Below, piece after piece: positions 18,654 through 27,123 of a DNA stretch of 27,123 nucleotides (positions are counted from its first letter, which is position 1; each line of letters starts with the position of its first letter). The stretch spans positions 1-27,123 of IMG/VR virus record IMGVR_UViG_3300017743_000095. One strand, given 5' to 3'. The stretch is from a virus. Position numbers and translations under genes: made by a program. The notes beneath the pieces are model-generated. The model had not been told where the DNA came from. It saw nothing but the letters and a program-made list of their open reading frames with translations, and did no database searches.

Positions 18654-20552
18654 ATGGCTAAGAGTTTTAAGGGACCTAAGGGTCATAACCCTAAGGAGTT
18701 GAAAGAGGCTAAACTTCTGGTTGCTAAGTTGATCGGGGGTGGGGCTTCGGTCCAGGAGGCTATGACTTCGGTTAACCGGACGAGGAAGACGTATGAGCAT
18801 TGGCGTGCTCATGACCCTAACTTTCGGGAGATGGTTAACGCTCAGCGTTCTGGGTCGGTCATTGACTATGAGGATCGGGTTAATCAGGGGTTTCCTGACT
18901 TCGCGGATTTTTCTAAGAAGTATCTGGATGCTGAGGTGTTTCCTCACATGCAGAATGTGGTTGACTTAATGGAGGGTAAGGACCCTTCGTGGGTTCACCC
19001 GGCGATGAACTGGGACCGGAATGAGCCGGACTTGGCTATCGTTAACATGCCTCCTGAGCATGGCAAGTCTACTACCTTGACAATGAACTATTTGTGTTAC
19101 CGGATCGTCCAGGACCCTAACGTGCGGATCATCGTCATCTCTAAGACTCAGACGATGGCTAACAAGTTCTTGTATGGCATTAAGACCCGTTTGACTCACC
19201 CTAAGTATAATGACATGCACTTGGATTGGGGTCCCCCGGGAGGGTTCGATAAGAACTCTGAGTCTTGGTCACAGTCGATGATTTACGTAAACTCTGAATC
19301 CCGCGATAGCGGTGAGAAGGACCCCACTGTACAAGCACTGGGAGTTCGTGGGCACGTATACGGTTCGCGTGCGGACGTAATCGTGTGCGACGATATCGTG
19401 GATGGCACTAACGCTCATGACTTTGAGAAGCAGATTGAGTGGATTCAGAGTGAGGTCATTTCTCGTATTAGTGCTAGCGGCATGCTGCTTGTGGTGGGTA
19501 CACGGCTAGCGACGCAGGACCTGTACTTGGAGTTGCGGCGAGACACCCGATACCCGGAGGAGCAGTCCCCCTGGTCGTTCTTGTCTATGCCAGCGGTTTT
19601 AGAGTTTACCGATAGCGCGAAGGATTGGGTCACGTTGTGGCCTAAAAGTAACGTCGCGGAGATTGGTGCAAAAGGGGAGATGGCTGAGCCTGACGCTGAT
19701 GGTTTCTACCCGAAGTGGGATGGGAAGAGGCTTCAGAAGAAGCGGGCAAGGATGCAGCCTCGCACTTGGGCTACGGTTTACCAGCAAGAGCAAATATCTA
19801 GTGAAGCGATTTTTACGCCACAGATGCTAGCCGCTGCCGTCAACGGGGCTAGGATGCCGGGGCACATGCCCCGTAACCACGACGCTGTTCGTGGCGGTAA
19901 GGGCGGGGACGGCTTAGTTTATTTGCTAGGAGTGGACCCTGCAACTTCAGGTTACACTGCTGCGGTAGTTATCGGGATTGACATAGCCACGCAAAAAAGG
20001 TATGTTATCGACGTTTACAATAAGGCCGGTACCACGCCCACAGAGATGCGGGAAATGATTTGCGGTTTTATCGACAAGTACGGTATCTCTGAAGTGCGAA
20101 TCGAAAAAAACGGCTTCCAGGGTTTCCTAGTGCACGATCAGGAACTTAATAGTTACGCTGCCCAACGCGGAACGTTAGTTCAACCGCACTACACAGGTCA
20201 CAATAAGCACGACTCAGATTTTGGTGTCGCCAGCATGACTTCCTTATTCGCAGGGTGGGAAGACAAGCAGTGCCTTATAGAGTTCCCTAGCACTATCCAG
20301 AGCGAAGCGATGAAACAAATGATGGAACAATTCGCTATCTGGGAACCTAAAATGAGCAAGAAGCAGAAGCAAGACATAGTTATGGCAACGTGGTTTGCTG
20401 AACTTGCTTGCAGGGATCGTGTGGTGACTTTCACTGGCGGTAGCCATAGAAGCAACCCATTCCTAACTCCATGGGATTTAAAGCAACAAAGAACATTCTC
20501 GTTAACTGACGCGGAAGCGCATAATTTGTGGAAACCAGTAGGAGCGGTATGA
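18654..20552 (+). CDS. terL: Terminase large subunit with N-terminal small-subunit-like HTH
   Basis: The 632-residue product is the DNA-packaging motor. ATPase: Walker A-like PPEHGKST (133-140), Walker B VIVCDD (242-247), and coupling motif VVGTR (280-284). Nuclease: GVDPATSG with Asp428, RIEKNGF with Glu484, and KQDIVMATW with Asp574, the three acidic residues of the RNase H-like domain. Residues about 18-65 (GGGASVQEAMTSVNRTRKTY, then EHWRAHDPNFREMV) resemble the helix-turn-helix of small terminase subunits, unusual in a large subunit; no separate small subunit is seen here. Start ATG 18654 follows TAAGGA. Its stop overlaps the portal ATG. Confidence 0.9.
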   Translation: MAKSFKGPKGHNPKELKEAKLLVAKLIGGGASVQEAMTSVNRTRKTYEHWRAHDPNFREMVNAQRSGSVIDYEDRVNQGFPDFADFSKKYLDAEVFPHMQNVVDLMEGKDPSWVHPAMNWDRNEPDLAIVNMPPEHGKSTTLTMNYLCYRIVQDPNVRIIVISKTQTMANKFLYGIKTRLTHPKYNDMHLDWGPPGGFDKNSESWSQSMIYVNSESRDSGEKDPTVQALGVRGHVYGSRADVIVCDDIVDGTNAHDFEKQIEWIQSEVISRISASGMLLVVGTRLATQDLYLELRRDTRYPEEQSPWSFLSMPAVLEFTDSAKDWVTLWPKSNVAEIGAKGEMAEPDADGFYPKWDGKRLQKKRARMQPRTWATVYQQEQISSEAIFTPQMLAAAVNGARMPGHMPRNHDAVRGGKGGDGLVYLLGVDPATSGYTAAVVIGIDIATQKRYVIDVYNKAGTTPTEMREMICGFIDKYGISEVRIEKNGFQGFLVHDQELNSYAAQRGTLVQPHYTGHNKHDSDFGVASMTSLFAGWEDKQCLIEFPSTIQSEAMKQMMEQFAIWEPKMSKKQKQDIVMATWFAELACRDRVVTFTGGSHRSNPFLTPWDLKQQRTFSLTDAEAHNLWKPVGAV

Positions 20553-22366
20553 CGGATTTTAGTAAAGACCTGAAAAGCAAGTACGAACGCTTGAGGTCTA
20601 ACTACGCATCACGCGATGCCCGCATGGGTCTAGTGAGAATGATCCGTCAAGGACGCATGAACGAGGTCTACCCCGACCTCTTCCCGGCTGGCCCGCTCAA
20701 CATGGGCATTGTTGCGAACATGATCGACGTTGCTGCCCACGATTTAGCGGAGGTCTTGGCCCCGCTCCCAGCGTTTAACTGCGCGTCATCCAAGTCAGTC
20801 AGCGATGCGGCACGAAAGTTCGCTGAAAAGCGCAGCCTAGTGGTTCAAGGGTACGTCGCGCACAGCGATCTGGGCCGACAAATGTACCGCGCCGCTGACC
20901 AATACTTTACTTACGGTCACGCGCCCTCAATGATTGAGATTGACGACGAGAACAAGATGCCGCGCATCACGTTTTGTGACGCGCTAGGCTCCTACCCAGT
21001 GTTCGACCGCTGGGGCAAAGTTAAAGAAGCCATGTTCTCCTACACTCTGACCAGGGACGAACTGCTAGAGAAGTACCCTCAAGCGGCCCGCGTGATAAGG
21101 CCCCCGTCCGGCTCGTACAACATGGATAAGAGCACGCACACCGTAGTCCGCTACCACAGTGCAACGCAAAACATCATGTTCATGCCCGACAAAGACGGTT
21201 TAATCCTAGAACAGTACGCCAACCCCGTAGGTATTTGCCTCGCTGAGTGGACCGTCCGGCCCACAGTCGATGGAGAACCCCGTGGACAGTTCGATGATGT
21301 TGTCGGCGTACAACTCGCTAAAGGCCGCATGGCGTTACTGGCTCTTGAAGCAGCGAACAAGAGCGTCCAGGCTCCCCTGGTGCTGCCTCCTGACGCGCAA
21401 GAGTTGGCACTTGGACCGGACAGCGTTCTGCGTACAGCGTCCGCCGAAAAAGTACGGCGAATCCCGCTAGAGGTACCGCAGTCCGCGTTCGCTGAGCAAG
21501 GAGTCCTAGATTCTGAACTCAGGAACGGTTCTCGCTACCCAGAAGTACGAACCGGCAACACTGACAGCAGTATCGTCACCGGCAGGGGCGTTCAAGCACT
21601 CATGGGTGGCTTTGACACTCAAATACGTGCAGGGCAAGCGATGTTCGCCAAAACTCTTGAGAACTTAGTGTCCAAAGCACTGGAACTTGACGACAAAATC
21701 TACCCCAACCTTGAGCGCACCATGCGCGGAAACATGCAAGGAACCCCATACGAGATAAAGTACAAGCCTTCGCGTGATATTAAGGGCGACTACACCGTTG
21801 ACGTGCAGTACGGCCTCATGGCTGGCCTTGACCCCAACCGTGCGCTCGTATTCGGGCTGCAAGCCCGTGGAGACAAGTTAATTAGTCGTGATTTCCTACG
21901 CAGGCAAATGCCATTCGCACTAGATGCCACCGAAGAAGAACAAATGGTGGACATTGAGGAGATGCGAGACGCTTTAAAGACCGCTGTAGCAGGGTACGCA
22001 CAGTCGATACCCGTTATGGCTCAACAGGGTCAAGACCCTGGAGAGATTTTAGAGCGCGTAGCAGAAATTATTTCAGGGCGAGAAAAGGGTAAACCAATTG
22101 AATCTGTGATTACCGAGGCTTTCGCTCCTGAAGAACCCCCACCCGGGGAAGGTGTACCTGGTATGGACGGCATTGATCCTGCTGCTCAGGGAGGCCCCCC
22201 GGGTGCAGGGGGCATCAACTCTGACGGTACCATGCGCGGCGTGGCACCAGGACAGCAAGGGATGGGGCCTGGAGGCCGACCCGATCTTAGTATGCTGCTC
22301 GCTGGACTATCCAGCAGCGGAGAACCAAACATGCAAGCGAACGTATCTCGTCGTCTACCCATTTAG
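20549..22366 (+). CDS. Portal protein (605 aa)
   Basis: ATG 20549 overlaps the terminase TGA and has AGGAG upstream; the longer frame from 20528 is not used. The product starts with helices (YERLRSNYASRDARMGLVRM) and PLNMGIVANMIDVAAHDLAE. Mid-region motifs are QMYRAADQYFTYGHAPSMIE, FCDALGSYPVFDRWG and SIVTGRGVQALMGGFDTQIR, a layout typical of phage portals of the SPP1/HK97 type in actinophages. The C-terminus is Pro/Gly-rich (about 525-590). The position right after the terminase supports the call. Portals form the dodecameric ring through which DNA enters the head. Confidence 0.8.
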   Translation: MTDFSKDLKSKYERLRSNYASRDARMGLVRMIRQGRMNEVYPDLFPAGPLNMGIVANMIDVAAHDLAEVLAPLPAFNCASSKSVSDAARKFAEKRSLVVQGYVAHSDLGRQMYRAADQYFTYGHAPSMIEIDDENKMPRITFCDALGSYPVFDRWGKVKEAMFSYTLTRDELLEKYPQAARVIRPPSGSYNMDKSTHTVVRYHSATQNIMFMPDKDGLILEQYANPVGICLAEWTVRPTVDGEPRGQFDDVVGVQLAKGRMALLALEAANKSVQAPLVLPPDAQELALGPDSVLRTASAEKVRRIPLEVPQSAFAEQGVLDSELRNGSRYPEVRTGNTDSSIVTGRGVQALMGGFDTQIRAGQAMFAKTLENLVSKALELDDKIYPNLERTMRGNMQGTPYEIKYKPSRDIKGDYTVDVQYGLMAGLDPNRALVFGLQARGDKLISRDFLRRQMPFALDATEEEQMVDIEEMRDALKTAVAGYAQSIPVMAQQGQDPGEILERVAEIISGREKGKPIESVITEAFAPEEPPPGEGVPGMDGIDPAAQGGPPGAGGINSDGTMRGVAPGQQGMGPGGRPDLSMLLAGLSSSGEPNMQANVSRRLPI

Positions 22367-22375
22367 GAGATCAAA

Positions 22376-22660
22376 ATGCCACGATCTAATGATCTAATGG
22401 CGGGCGTTCGTATGGGAGAAATGGCTGTCAGCCTGATCGCTAGCGGCACACCCTACTCCCCAGACGTGGCTGACGACATGGCTAGGCGCACTATTGACTT
22501 GTGGCGTGGCATGCTTGACGTTATGGACGAGTACAGCATGCTAGATAACAACCCAAGCGAAGACGAAGAAGAGGGTTACGAAATACCTACCCGTAAGGGG
22601 CTAGAGACTCCCCACATAGTACGGTTCATAGATGAGTGGAATGGAGATGAGGATGGCTAG
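22376..22660 (+). CDS. Unknown small protein in the head gene cluster (94 aa)
   Basis: ATG 22376 is preceded by TAGGAGATCAAA, with GGAGA at a good distance. The product begins MPRSNDLMAGVRMGEMAVSL, is helical in the middle (DDMARRTIDLWRGMLDVMDE) and strongly acidic at the C-terminus (NNPSEDEEEGYEIPTRKG). No family recognised. By position it is a virion or head assembly component. The end overlaps the next gene. Confidence 0.7.
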   Translation: MPRSNDLMAGVRMGEMAVSLIASGTPYSPDVADDMARRTIDLWRGMLDVMDEYSMLDNNPSEDEEEGYEIPTRKGLETPHIVRFIDEWNGDEDG

Positions 22661-23096
22661 AGGCGGCTATCGTAAGCCGAGCGAACCGGCACCCGCATCT
22701 CCCCCTGGGTCTATGAGTAGACGAACTGATGGGGGACCGGCTAAACCTGTACAACCAATGACAGGTATGCCATATGGAGAAAACGCGGACTTTAATGAGA
22801 TGCAGTCTGCTGCTCCTCAAGGGGCGACCTCCGGTCCTGCTGTAAACCCAATGCCTATGCAGGCCGGGGGTGCCCCACCTAACCCTCTCATGTCACAATC
22901 CGCTAGACCCATGGAGCCTGTAACTGACGGCTCACGCATTGGCCCCGGACAAACACCAGCAGACTCCTACGTGGGGGCCGTGGGTGAGGACATGAGGATG
23001 ATTAAAGAGTACCTACCCGACCTGGAAGTGCCCTTAATGTGGGAAGGTACACCTAAAACTTACCGTATGTTAGTTGCTTACATAAGGAACCTATGA
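22653..23096 (+). CDS. Proline-rich low-complexity protein in the head gene cluster (147 aa)
   Basis: The open frame begins at 22632, but ATG 22653 is preceded by GGAGATGAGG and gives MARGGYRKPSEPAPASPPGS, so I prefer it. Residues 1-100 are Pro/Gly/Met-rich and probably disordered. The last 40 residues (DSYVGAVGEDMRMIKEYLPD, LEVPLMWEGTPKTYRMLVAY) are likely folded. Such linker-and-tail layouts occur in virion scaffolding or head-tail proteins; here that is only inference. The stop overlaps the next start in ATGA. Confidence 0.65.
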   Translation: MARGGYRKPSEPAPASPPGSMSRRTDGGPAKPVQPMTGMPYGENADFNEMQSAAPQGATSGPAVNPMPMQAGGAPPNPLMSQSARPMEPVTDGSRIGPGQTPADSYVGAVGEDMRMIKEYLPDLEVPLMWEGTPKTYRMLVAYIRNL

Positions 23097-23278
23097 CTAA
23101 GTGGCGTAGTGGCTCACGCCTAGACTTGTTTAACGAAGGTGTTAAGCGTCTTGGATACGAGCACATACCCCTTGCCTGGGGCTTAAGTATGGTTGAGTGG
23201 CGTTCAAAAAACGAGTTGAACCAGTTTATTGATGCTCTCACATACGATGATGCCCAAGATCGGGTGGATCAGCCATGA
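23093..23278 (+). CDS. Unknown small basic protein (61 aa)
   Basis: ATG 23093 overlaps the upstream stop (ATGA), and its own TGA overlaps the ATG of the large gene (ATGA at 23275-23278), so it is coupled on both sides. The product reads MTKWRSGSRLDLFNEGVKRL then YEHIPLAWGLSMVEWRSKNE; it looks like two or three helices with several Trp. No family recognised. A virion accessory by context. Confidence 0.65.
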   Translation: MTKWRSGSRLDLFNEGVKRLGYEHIPLAWGLSMVEWRSKNELNQFIDALTYDDAQDRVDQP

Positions 23279-26200
23279 GTTTCATGCGTGAGGACGATAA
23301 CGTAGGTCTTGGTGGCGGGGATCGCAAGCCGTTTAAAGTAAGTGAGTGGATAGGTAAGCAGAGTCTTGTCCGGGGTGGAACTACCCTGGGTGAGGTAGGC
23401 TCCTTCCTTGGTAACGCACTAGGAAGGTATGTTGAGGATGCCGACCGCAAACTGACCCCGCTCGTTAACCGTGACATGATGAGTTTCGGGTATGAAACCA
23501 ATAAGAGTGGCTATCGGGAAGATGTGCTTAGGGAAGCGGAAGAAACTGGGCGCACTGAGCAGCAAGTACTTGATGAACGTGCCCGTGGCGACCTGGGCCT
23601 TGGCACAACCGACCTCCAGCCATCCAGAGAACTTGCTGAACGCCAGCGCGAGTACGGACTGAACCCAGGGGTCCTAGTTAACGCAATTGAGAAACTAGAT
23701 ACCGGGTGGACTTACGGTATAGAGCGTCCAACGTCCACCGCCGCCATGTTACTAGACTCGAACAACCCGTACCCGCTGTCAAGTAGGGTCCGCAATTCGT
23801 GGAACCGAAGCGAAGATGTTAGCCCCGGACAAGCATACGCATCCAGCAGTTTTACTTTACCTGTTGATGTACCATCAATGCTTATTAAACAACTTCCAAC
23901 ATTTCAAGATGTTGACATTTACCAAGAAGACCCCTTTGCTCCCAACAGCATTGAGCAAGCCAACAAAAACAATCCTGTATACCAGTTGTACACGGGGTCA
24001 GGGGACTTCACGTTTGATACCGTTATGCCTATTGGTATTGGGCCAGCGGCTAAGGCTGGTAAAATAAAATTAGGTCTGGGGCGAACAACACAAAACTACG
24101 GTGTCGCTAAGACCCGCGCTGATATCGAAGCACACATGTCAGGAGATAAAACTACTGGTGCTGGATTGGCTGTTGAGCGTATCGCCGCTGAAACGGACGC
24201 AAACCGCATTGACCAGGAGGCTTTGGTACATGGGGCTAAGGGAGTAGACCAGGCTGTAGTTTCGGACATACTTTCTAAAACAGACAACAAGGAAACCGTA
24301 GCCCTCGTTATTCTCGCCATGCGTGGCGACCAAGAGGCAGTACGTGCTTTAAATGAGGCAGCACCTGACCATGTGTGGGCGTTAGCCGACATGAACGCGG
24401 ACGTGCAGGCCAAATACCAGCAGTTGTCCATTGAGGATGAGGTTCCGGTAGTTAGCGAACTGTTGGACCCTGCGGTTAAGACGCAAAGTCAAATCCTTAA
24501 TGTTCGTCAGGTGTTTGAGACAGCGGCAGCGCGAGACTCCTATTTCAACCAAGTCAAGTCAGTAGTATTTGATGATGTTACTGGCGTTCCTATCCAGAGC
24601 GCAAGTAACCTCCCAGGTAGCAGGCTCGTTGAGGTTGTGCGCACTAAGGCCGGGGATATCCGGTTTAACTGGAACACTAAGATGTTCGGGCTTGACGGAA
24701 CACCCGGAGGGTGGGTAAGCACGACCTCCGCTCCTAACGTGAGGAACGGTCCGGTTATGACGTTCATCGCGTGGGTCGGTCAAGGTACCCGCTCCTTGAG
24801 CAATCGCGTACCCAGGGGTCGCGTTGACCGTAGCGCACTACGACCAAATGATTGGCTTGAGGAGTACAACGCTCAATATAACGCTGTCCCGATTTTCCGC
24901 ACAAGCACACCCATCATGTACAATACGCGGGTTAACGCTGCGGGTGAGATTGAGTACGAGTACATTAACCCACGCCAGTTATGGGCTTTACATCAGCAGC
25001 GCATACGCGACGGGGTAGTGCAGGGAGAAGAAGCATTTGAGGCTGCTTGGCGTGCGTGGGAATCGGACGCCCTTCGTGTTATTGGGTTGAACCTGAGCAA
25101 CGGTAACCAGGATATCGCTAAGATGTTCGCGGATAACATGGGTGCTATGGGGGCAGACGTAGAGATAGATCTACGCCAGCAGTTGCGCAGCAACAACGGC
25201 TTTGTTCTTGACCCCGCCACGGGACAAGGCATCCTGTTTGAGCCGATGACTGTTAGCATGCTGCTTGACAGTTTCAACACCATTGATATCGCTGAGATAT
25301 ACAGGTTCTTTGCGGCTCACGGAGTGTACGACGATGCGATTAAAAGCAGCCTACCCGTTATCCGCTACAATACACGTAACGCATTAATTAACGCTTTTAA
25401 CACAGTCCAAACACTGTTCCGGTCTAACGTTCTGTTGCGTCTTGGGTACATCCCGAAGAACAGTATCGGTGAGCCATGGCTCGCTAGCCTTATCTCGCAC
25501 GGGACCATCATACCTGAAGAAGGCTTGTTCGATGCCGCCAAGAGTTTCCTAAAAAACCGCAAGCAAGACACGGATACAATAATCCAGGCCCTTAAAGAAC
25601 GCGGCATAGAAGTTAAAGACCTTGAGCAAGAACTCAAGGACGCTATGACGGAGTACAGCCAATTAAGCAAGCAGTTGGCTGTACTTAATGCGGAACTAGA
25701 GAACCTGCAGAAGGGTATCTCAAACCCTGTTTTCGATCAGAAGCAGTTAAGCGATCTTTACATAAACGTGCAGGCACGCCTGAAGACCTTAGAGGATTAC
25801 TTCAGGATCATGATGGAGCCTGACGAGGACATTCCGTTTGAGCAAGTAATACCAGGGTTGACTGAAAAGCAACTCATGGATATTCATGAACTTTACTCCG
25901 CTCTTGTCGGTGACAACCCGGCCTACCTTCCGGTGCTGCTAACTAGGCGCGAAGAGATTCACGCCGCTGCCCGTGATCGTACACGCACCCCGATGAAAGA
26001 CGTTGACCTTGAGTTAGAGGAAAACGCACGCACGATTGAGGACCTGCAACAGGAGTGGACTGGTCAATCAGAGAACCTTCCTGAGATTGCTGCGGGTTCG
26101 TGGGACGGGCAAAAGACCATCATCACTTTTAAAGATGGTAGCACGGCAGTTTACCGGGGCGACCAGGAGATGATGTTCCGTACCTACCCGAAGGAGCCGT

Positions 26201-27123
26201 CTTCTCGCCAGAGGGCTTCTGGACCTCCGCCCCCTCGCACGACACCAGGCTACACTCTTGCTAACCCTAACGCTGTTATTGAAAGTATTAAGAGCAGCGT
26301 GGAGCGTGCCATCGAAGATGCGTTCTACGGGCCGATTCAAGAAAACATGCAGTCGCAGTTGGACCGGCTTGTCGCCTATTTCGATCAGGTAGGCCCTGAC
26401 GATTACGTGACCGTGTACAAGGTAACCCCCAGCGGTCGGAGGATGGTTGAGCCGGGTGATCGCGTTCACTTGTTTGAGGACCAGGCTAGGGTTTACGCTG
26501 ACGGTTACGTAGTAGTGCCGATTCAGGTTCGCGCCAAAGACTTGTACACGGGGAAAGTGGACTACGTTGGTCCGCAAAGCGCGGGAGCGGTTGACAACTG
26601 GGCGTGGCACCCGCAGTACCGTGACTCCAGCATTAAGAGCATTGAGGTCGGTGGTGCCACCTCAGAGGCGGATCGTCTTGCTGGCGCGGCTCAACTGCGT
26701 GACGCTAGAGGGAACCGTTTCCTTACGGCTTTGCAGGCTAAGTTGGCTGAGCGTGATGAACTCCTGGCTAGGCGTGAGCAGTTACTGCTTGAGTCGGAAG
26801 GGGTTGACGAGTACGCTGGCATGACACTGAATGAGCGTGCTGAACTTCGTGAAATCGAAGACAAGTTGCGGTACTTTGAGAACTTCCGCCCTGACGATTT
26901 CAACAGGGGCATACCGGATAACAACCCCGGGACGGTTAACGACACGTCCACTCTCAGTGGTGTGGCTTACCCGAATTGGACTCCTCAGCAGCAGCCACGT
27001 TTCTTTGAGGTGAACGCTAACGTTGAACTTTTAGATGAGGTTACGCCCGGTGAGGGTGCGGACCTGGATATCGCTGAACTGGCGATTTCTCTCCACAAGA
27101 TTTACGTTGAGGACGTGCGGGAC
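23275..27123 (+). CDS. Very large virion protein (at least 1283 aa), 3' end beyond window
   Basis: An uninterrupted frame runs from ATG 23275 to the last base. The first 230 residues are polar. Residues about 673-740 (NALINAFNTVQTLFRSNVLL, RLGYIPKNSIGEPWLASL) resemble a block found in large structural proteins next to portals in actinophages. Residues about 779-815 (VKDLEQELKDAMTEYSQLSK) look like a coiled coil. Residues about 1043-1115 (VTVYKVTPSGRRMVEPGDRV, EDQARVYADGYVVVPIQVRA, DNWAWHPQYRD) recall an ADP-ribosyltransferase-type fold seen in MuF-like head proteins, with Asn where a catalytic Glu is usual. A capsid-internal or head-completion protein is likely; it may be ejected. Confidence 0.6.
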   Translation, partial: MSFMREDDNVGLGGGDRKPFKVSEWIGKQSLVRGGTTLGEVGSFLGNALGRYVEDADRKLTPLVNRDMMSFGYETNKSGYREDVLREAEETGRTEQQVLDERARGDLGLGTTDLQPSRELAERQREYGLNPGVLVNAIEKLDTGWTYGIERPTSTAAMLLDSNNPYPLSSRVRNSWNRSEDVSPGQAYASSSFTLPVDVPSMLIKQLPTFQDVDIYQEDPFAPNSIEQANKNNPVYQLYTGSGDFTFDTVMPIGIGPAAKAGKIKLGLGRTTQNYGVAKTRADIEAHMSGDKTTGAGLAVERIAAETDANRIDQEALVHGAKGVDQAVVSDILSKTDNKETVALVILAMRGDQEAVRALNEAAPDHVWALADMNADVQAKYQQLSIEDEVPVVSELLDPAVKTQSQILNVRQVFETAAARDSYFNQVKSVVFDDVTGVPIQSASNLPGSRLVEVVRTKAGDIRFNWNTKMFGLDGTPGGWVSTTSAPNVRNGPVMTFIAWVGQGTRSLSNRVPRGRVDRSALRPNDWLEEYNAQYNAVPIFRTSTPIMYNTRVNAAGEIEYEYINPRQLWALHQQRIRDGVVQGEEAFEAAWRAWESDALRVIGLNLSNGNQDIAKMFADNMGAMGADVEIDLRQQLRSNNGFVLDPATGQGILFEPMTVSMLLDSFNTIDIAEIYRFFAAHGVYDDAIKSSLPVIRYNTRNALINAFNTVQTLFRSNVLLRLGYIPKNSIGEPWLASLISHGTIIPEEGLFDAAKSFLKNRKQDTDTIIQALKERGIEVKDLEQELKDAMTEYSQLSKQLAVLNAELENLQKGISNPVFDQKQLSDLYINVQARLKTLEDYFRIMMEPDEDIPFEQVIPGLTEKQLMDIHELYSALVGDNPAYLPVLLTRREEIHAAARDRTRTPMKDVDLELEENARTIEDLQQEWTGQSENLPEIAAGSWDGQKTIITFKDGSTAVYRGDQEMMFRTYPKEPSSRQRASGPPPPRTTPGYTLANPNAVIESIKSSVERAIEDAFYGPIQENMQSQLDRLVAYFDQVGPDDYVTVYKVTPSGRRMVEPGDRVHLFEDQARVYADGYVVVPIQVRAKDLYTGKVDYVGPQSAGAVDNWAWHPQYRDSSIKSIEVGGATSEADRLAGAAQLRDARGNRFLTALQAKLAERDELLARREQLLLESEGVDEYAGMTLNERAELREIEDKLRYFENFRPDDFNRGIPDNNPGTVNDTSTLSGVAYPNWTPQQQPRFFEVNANVELLDEVTPGEGADLDIAELAISLHKIYVEDVRD

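Noticed and set aside
1-27123. CRISPR array, insertion sequence or integrase with att sites
   Set aside because: No regularly spaced 23-40-bp repeats, no transposase or recombinase motif, and no tRNA-like attachment site were found on either strand.

Overview
The window is a piece of a tailed double-stranded DNA bacteriophage (Caudoviricetes). It carries a large terminase, a portal, tail and fiber genes, a lysis cassette and a replication module. A WhiB-family Fe-S regulator, SprT-like and zinc-ribbon proteins, frequent GTG starts and a probable leaderless promoter point to an actinobacterial host. I see no integrase, tRNA, CRISPR array or insertion sequence. Genus and host species cannot be read from the sequence.

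Layout. (1) 1-5716, plus strand: two related glycine-rich fiber genes (the first cut by the window edge), a small membrane protein, a run of very small zinc-ribbon and lysine-rich proteins, a two-helix holin candidate, an amidase endolysin, a 34-residue gene and a beta-propeller-type tail protein. (2) 5717-6075: non-coding, with terminator-like hairpins, a possible structured RNA and divergent promoters. (3) 6076-11692, plus strand: replication/recombination genes (Cas4/RecB-like Fe-S nuclease, zinc-ribbon proteins, RecA/DnaB-fold ATPase, Holliday-junction-resolvase-like nuclease, a primase split over two frames, metallophosphoesterase, sigma-like protein). (4) 11722-17983, minus strand: a compact, overlapping operon of about 17 mostly small unknown genes with WhiB, an exported transglycosylase-like protein and an SprT-like protein, read from a promoter near 18.05 kb. 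(5) 17984-18653: non-coding divergent region with an iteron-like array, AT-rich tracts and three tandem hairpins. (6) 18654-27123, plus strand: terminase, portal, three small genes and a very large virion protein running off the window.

The most striking feature is not a gene. The palindrome TTTAAA occurs about 70 times by my manual count: none in the first 2 kb, 17 in 2-10 kb, 48 in 10-18.4 kb and only 5 in the last 8.7 kb. It is placed at about one or more per gene, often by using the Leu codon TTA or by merging with stop and start codons (TTTAAATG), and it ends in four copies spaced 33-35 bp in the non-coding region before the terminase. This looks like a phage-specific highly iterated palindrome, possibly linked to replication, repression or transcript handling of the early region. 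A second candidate new element is a pair of hairpins (16882-16926 and 17280-17326) with identical flanks but different, still complementary, stems.

The genes are packed with ATGA, GTGA and TAATG overlaps, so translational coupling is probably the rule within each block.
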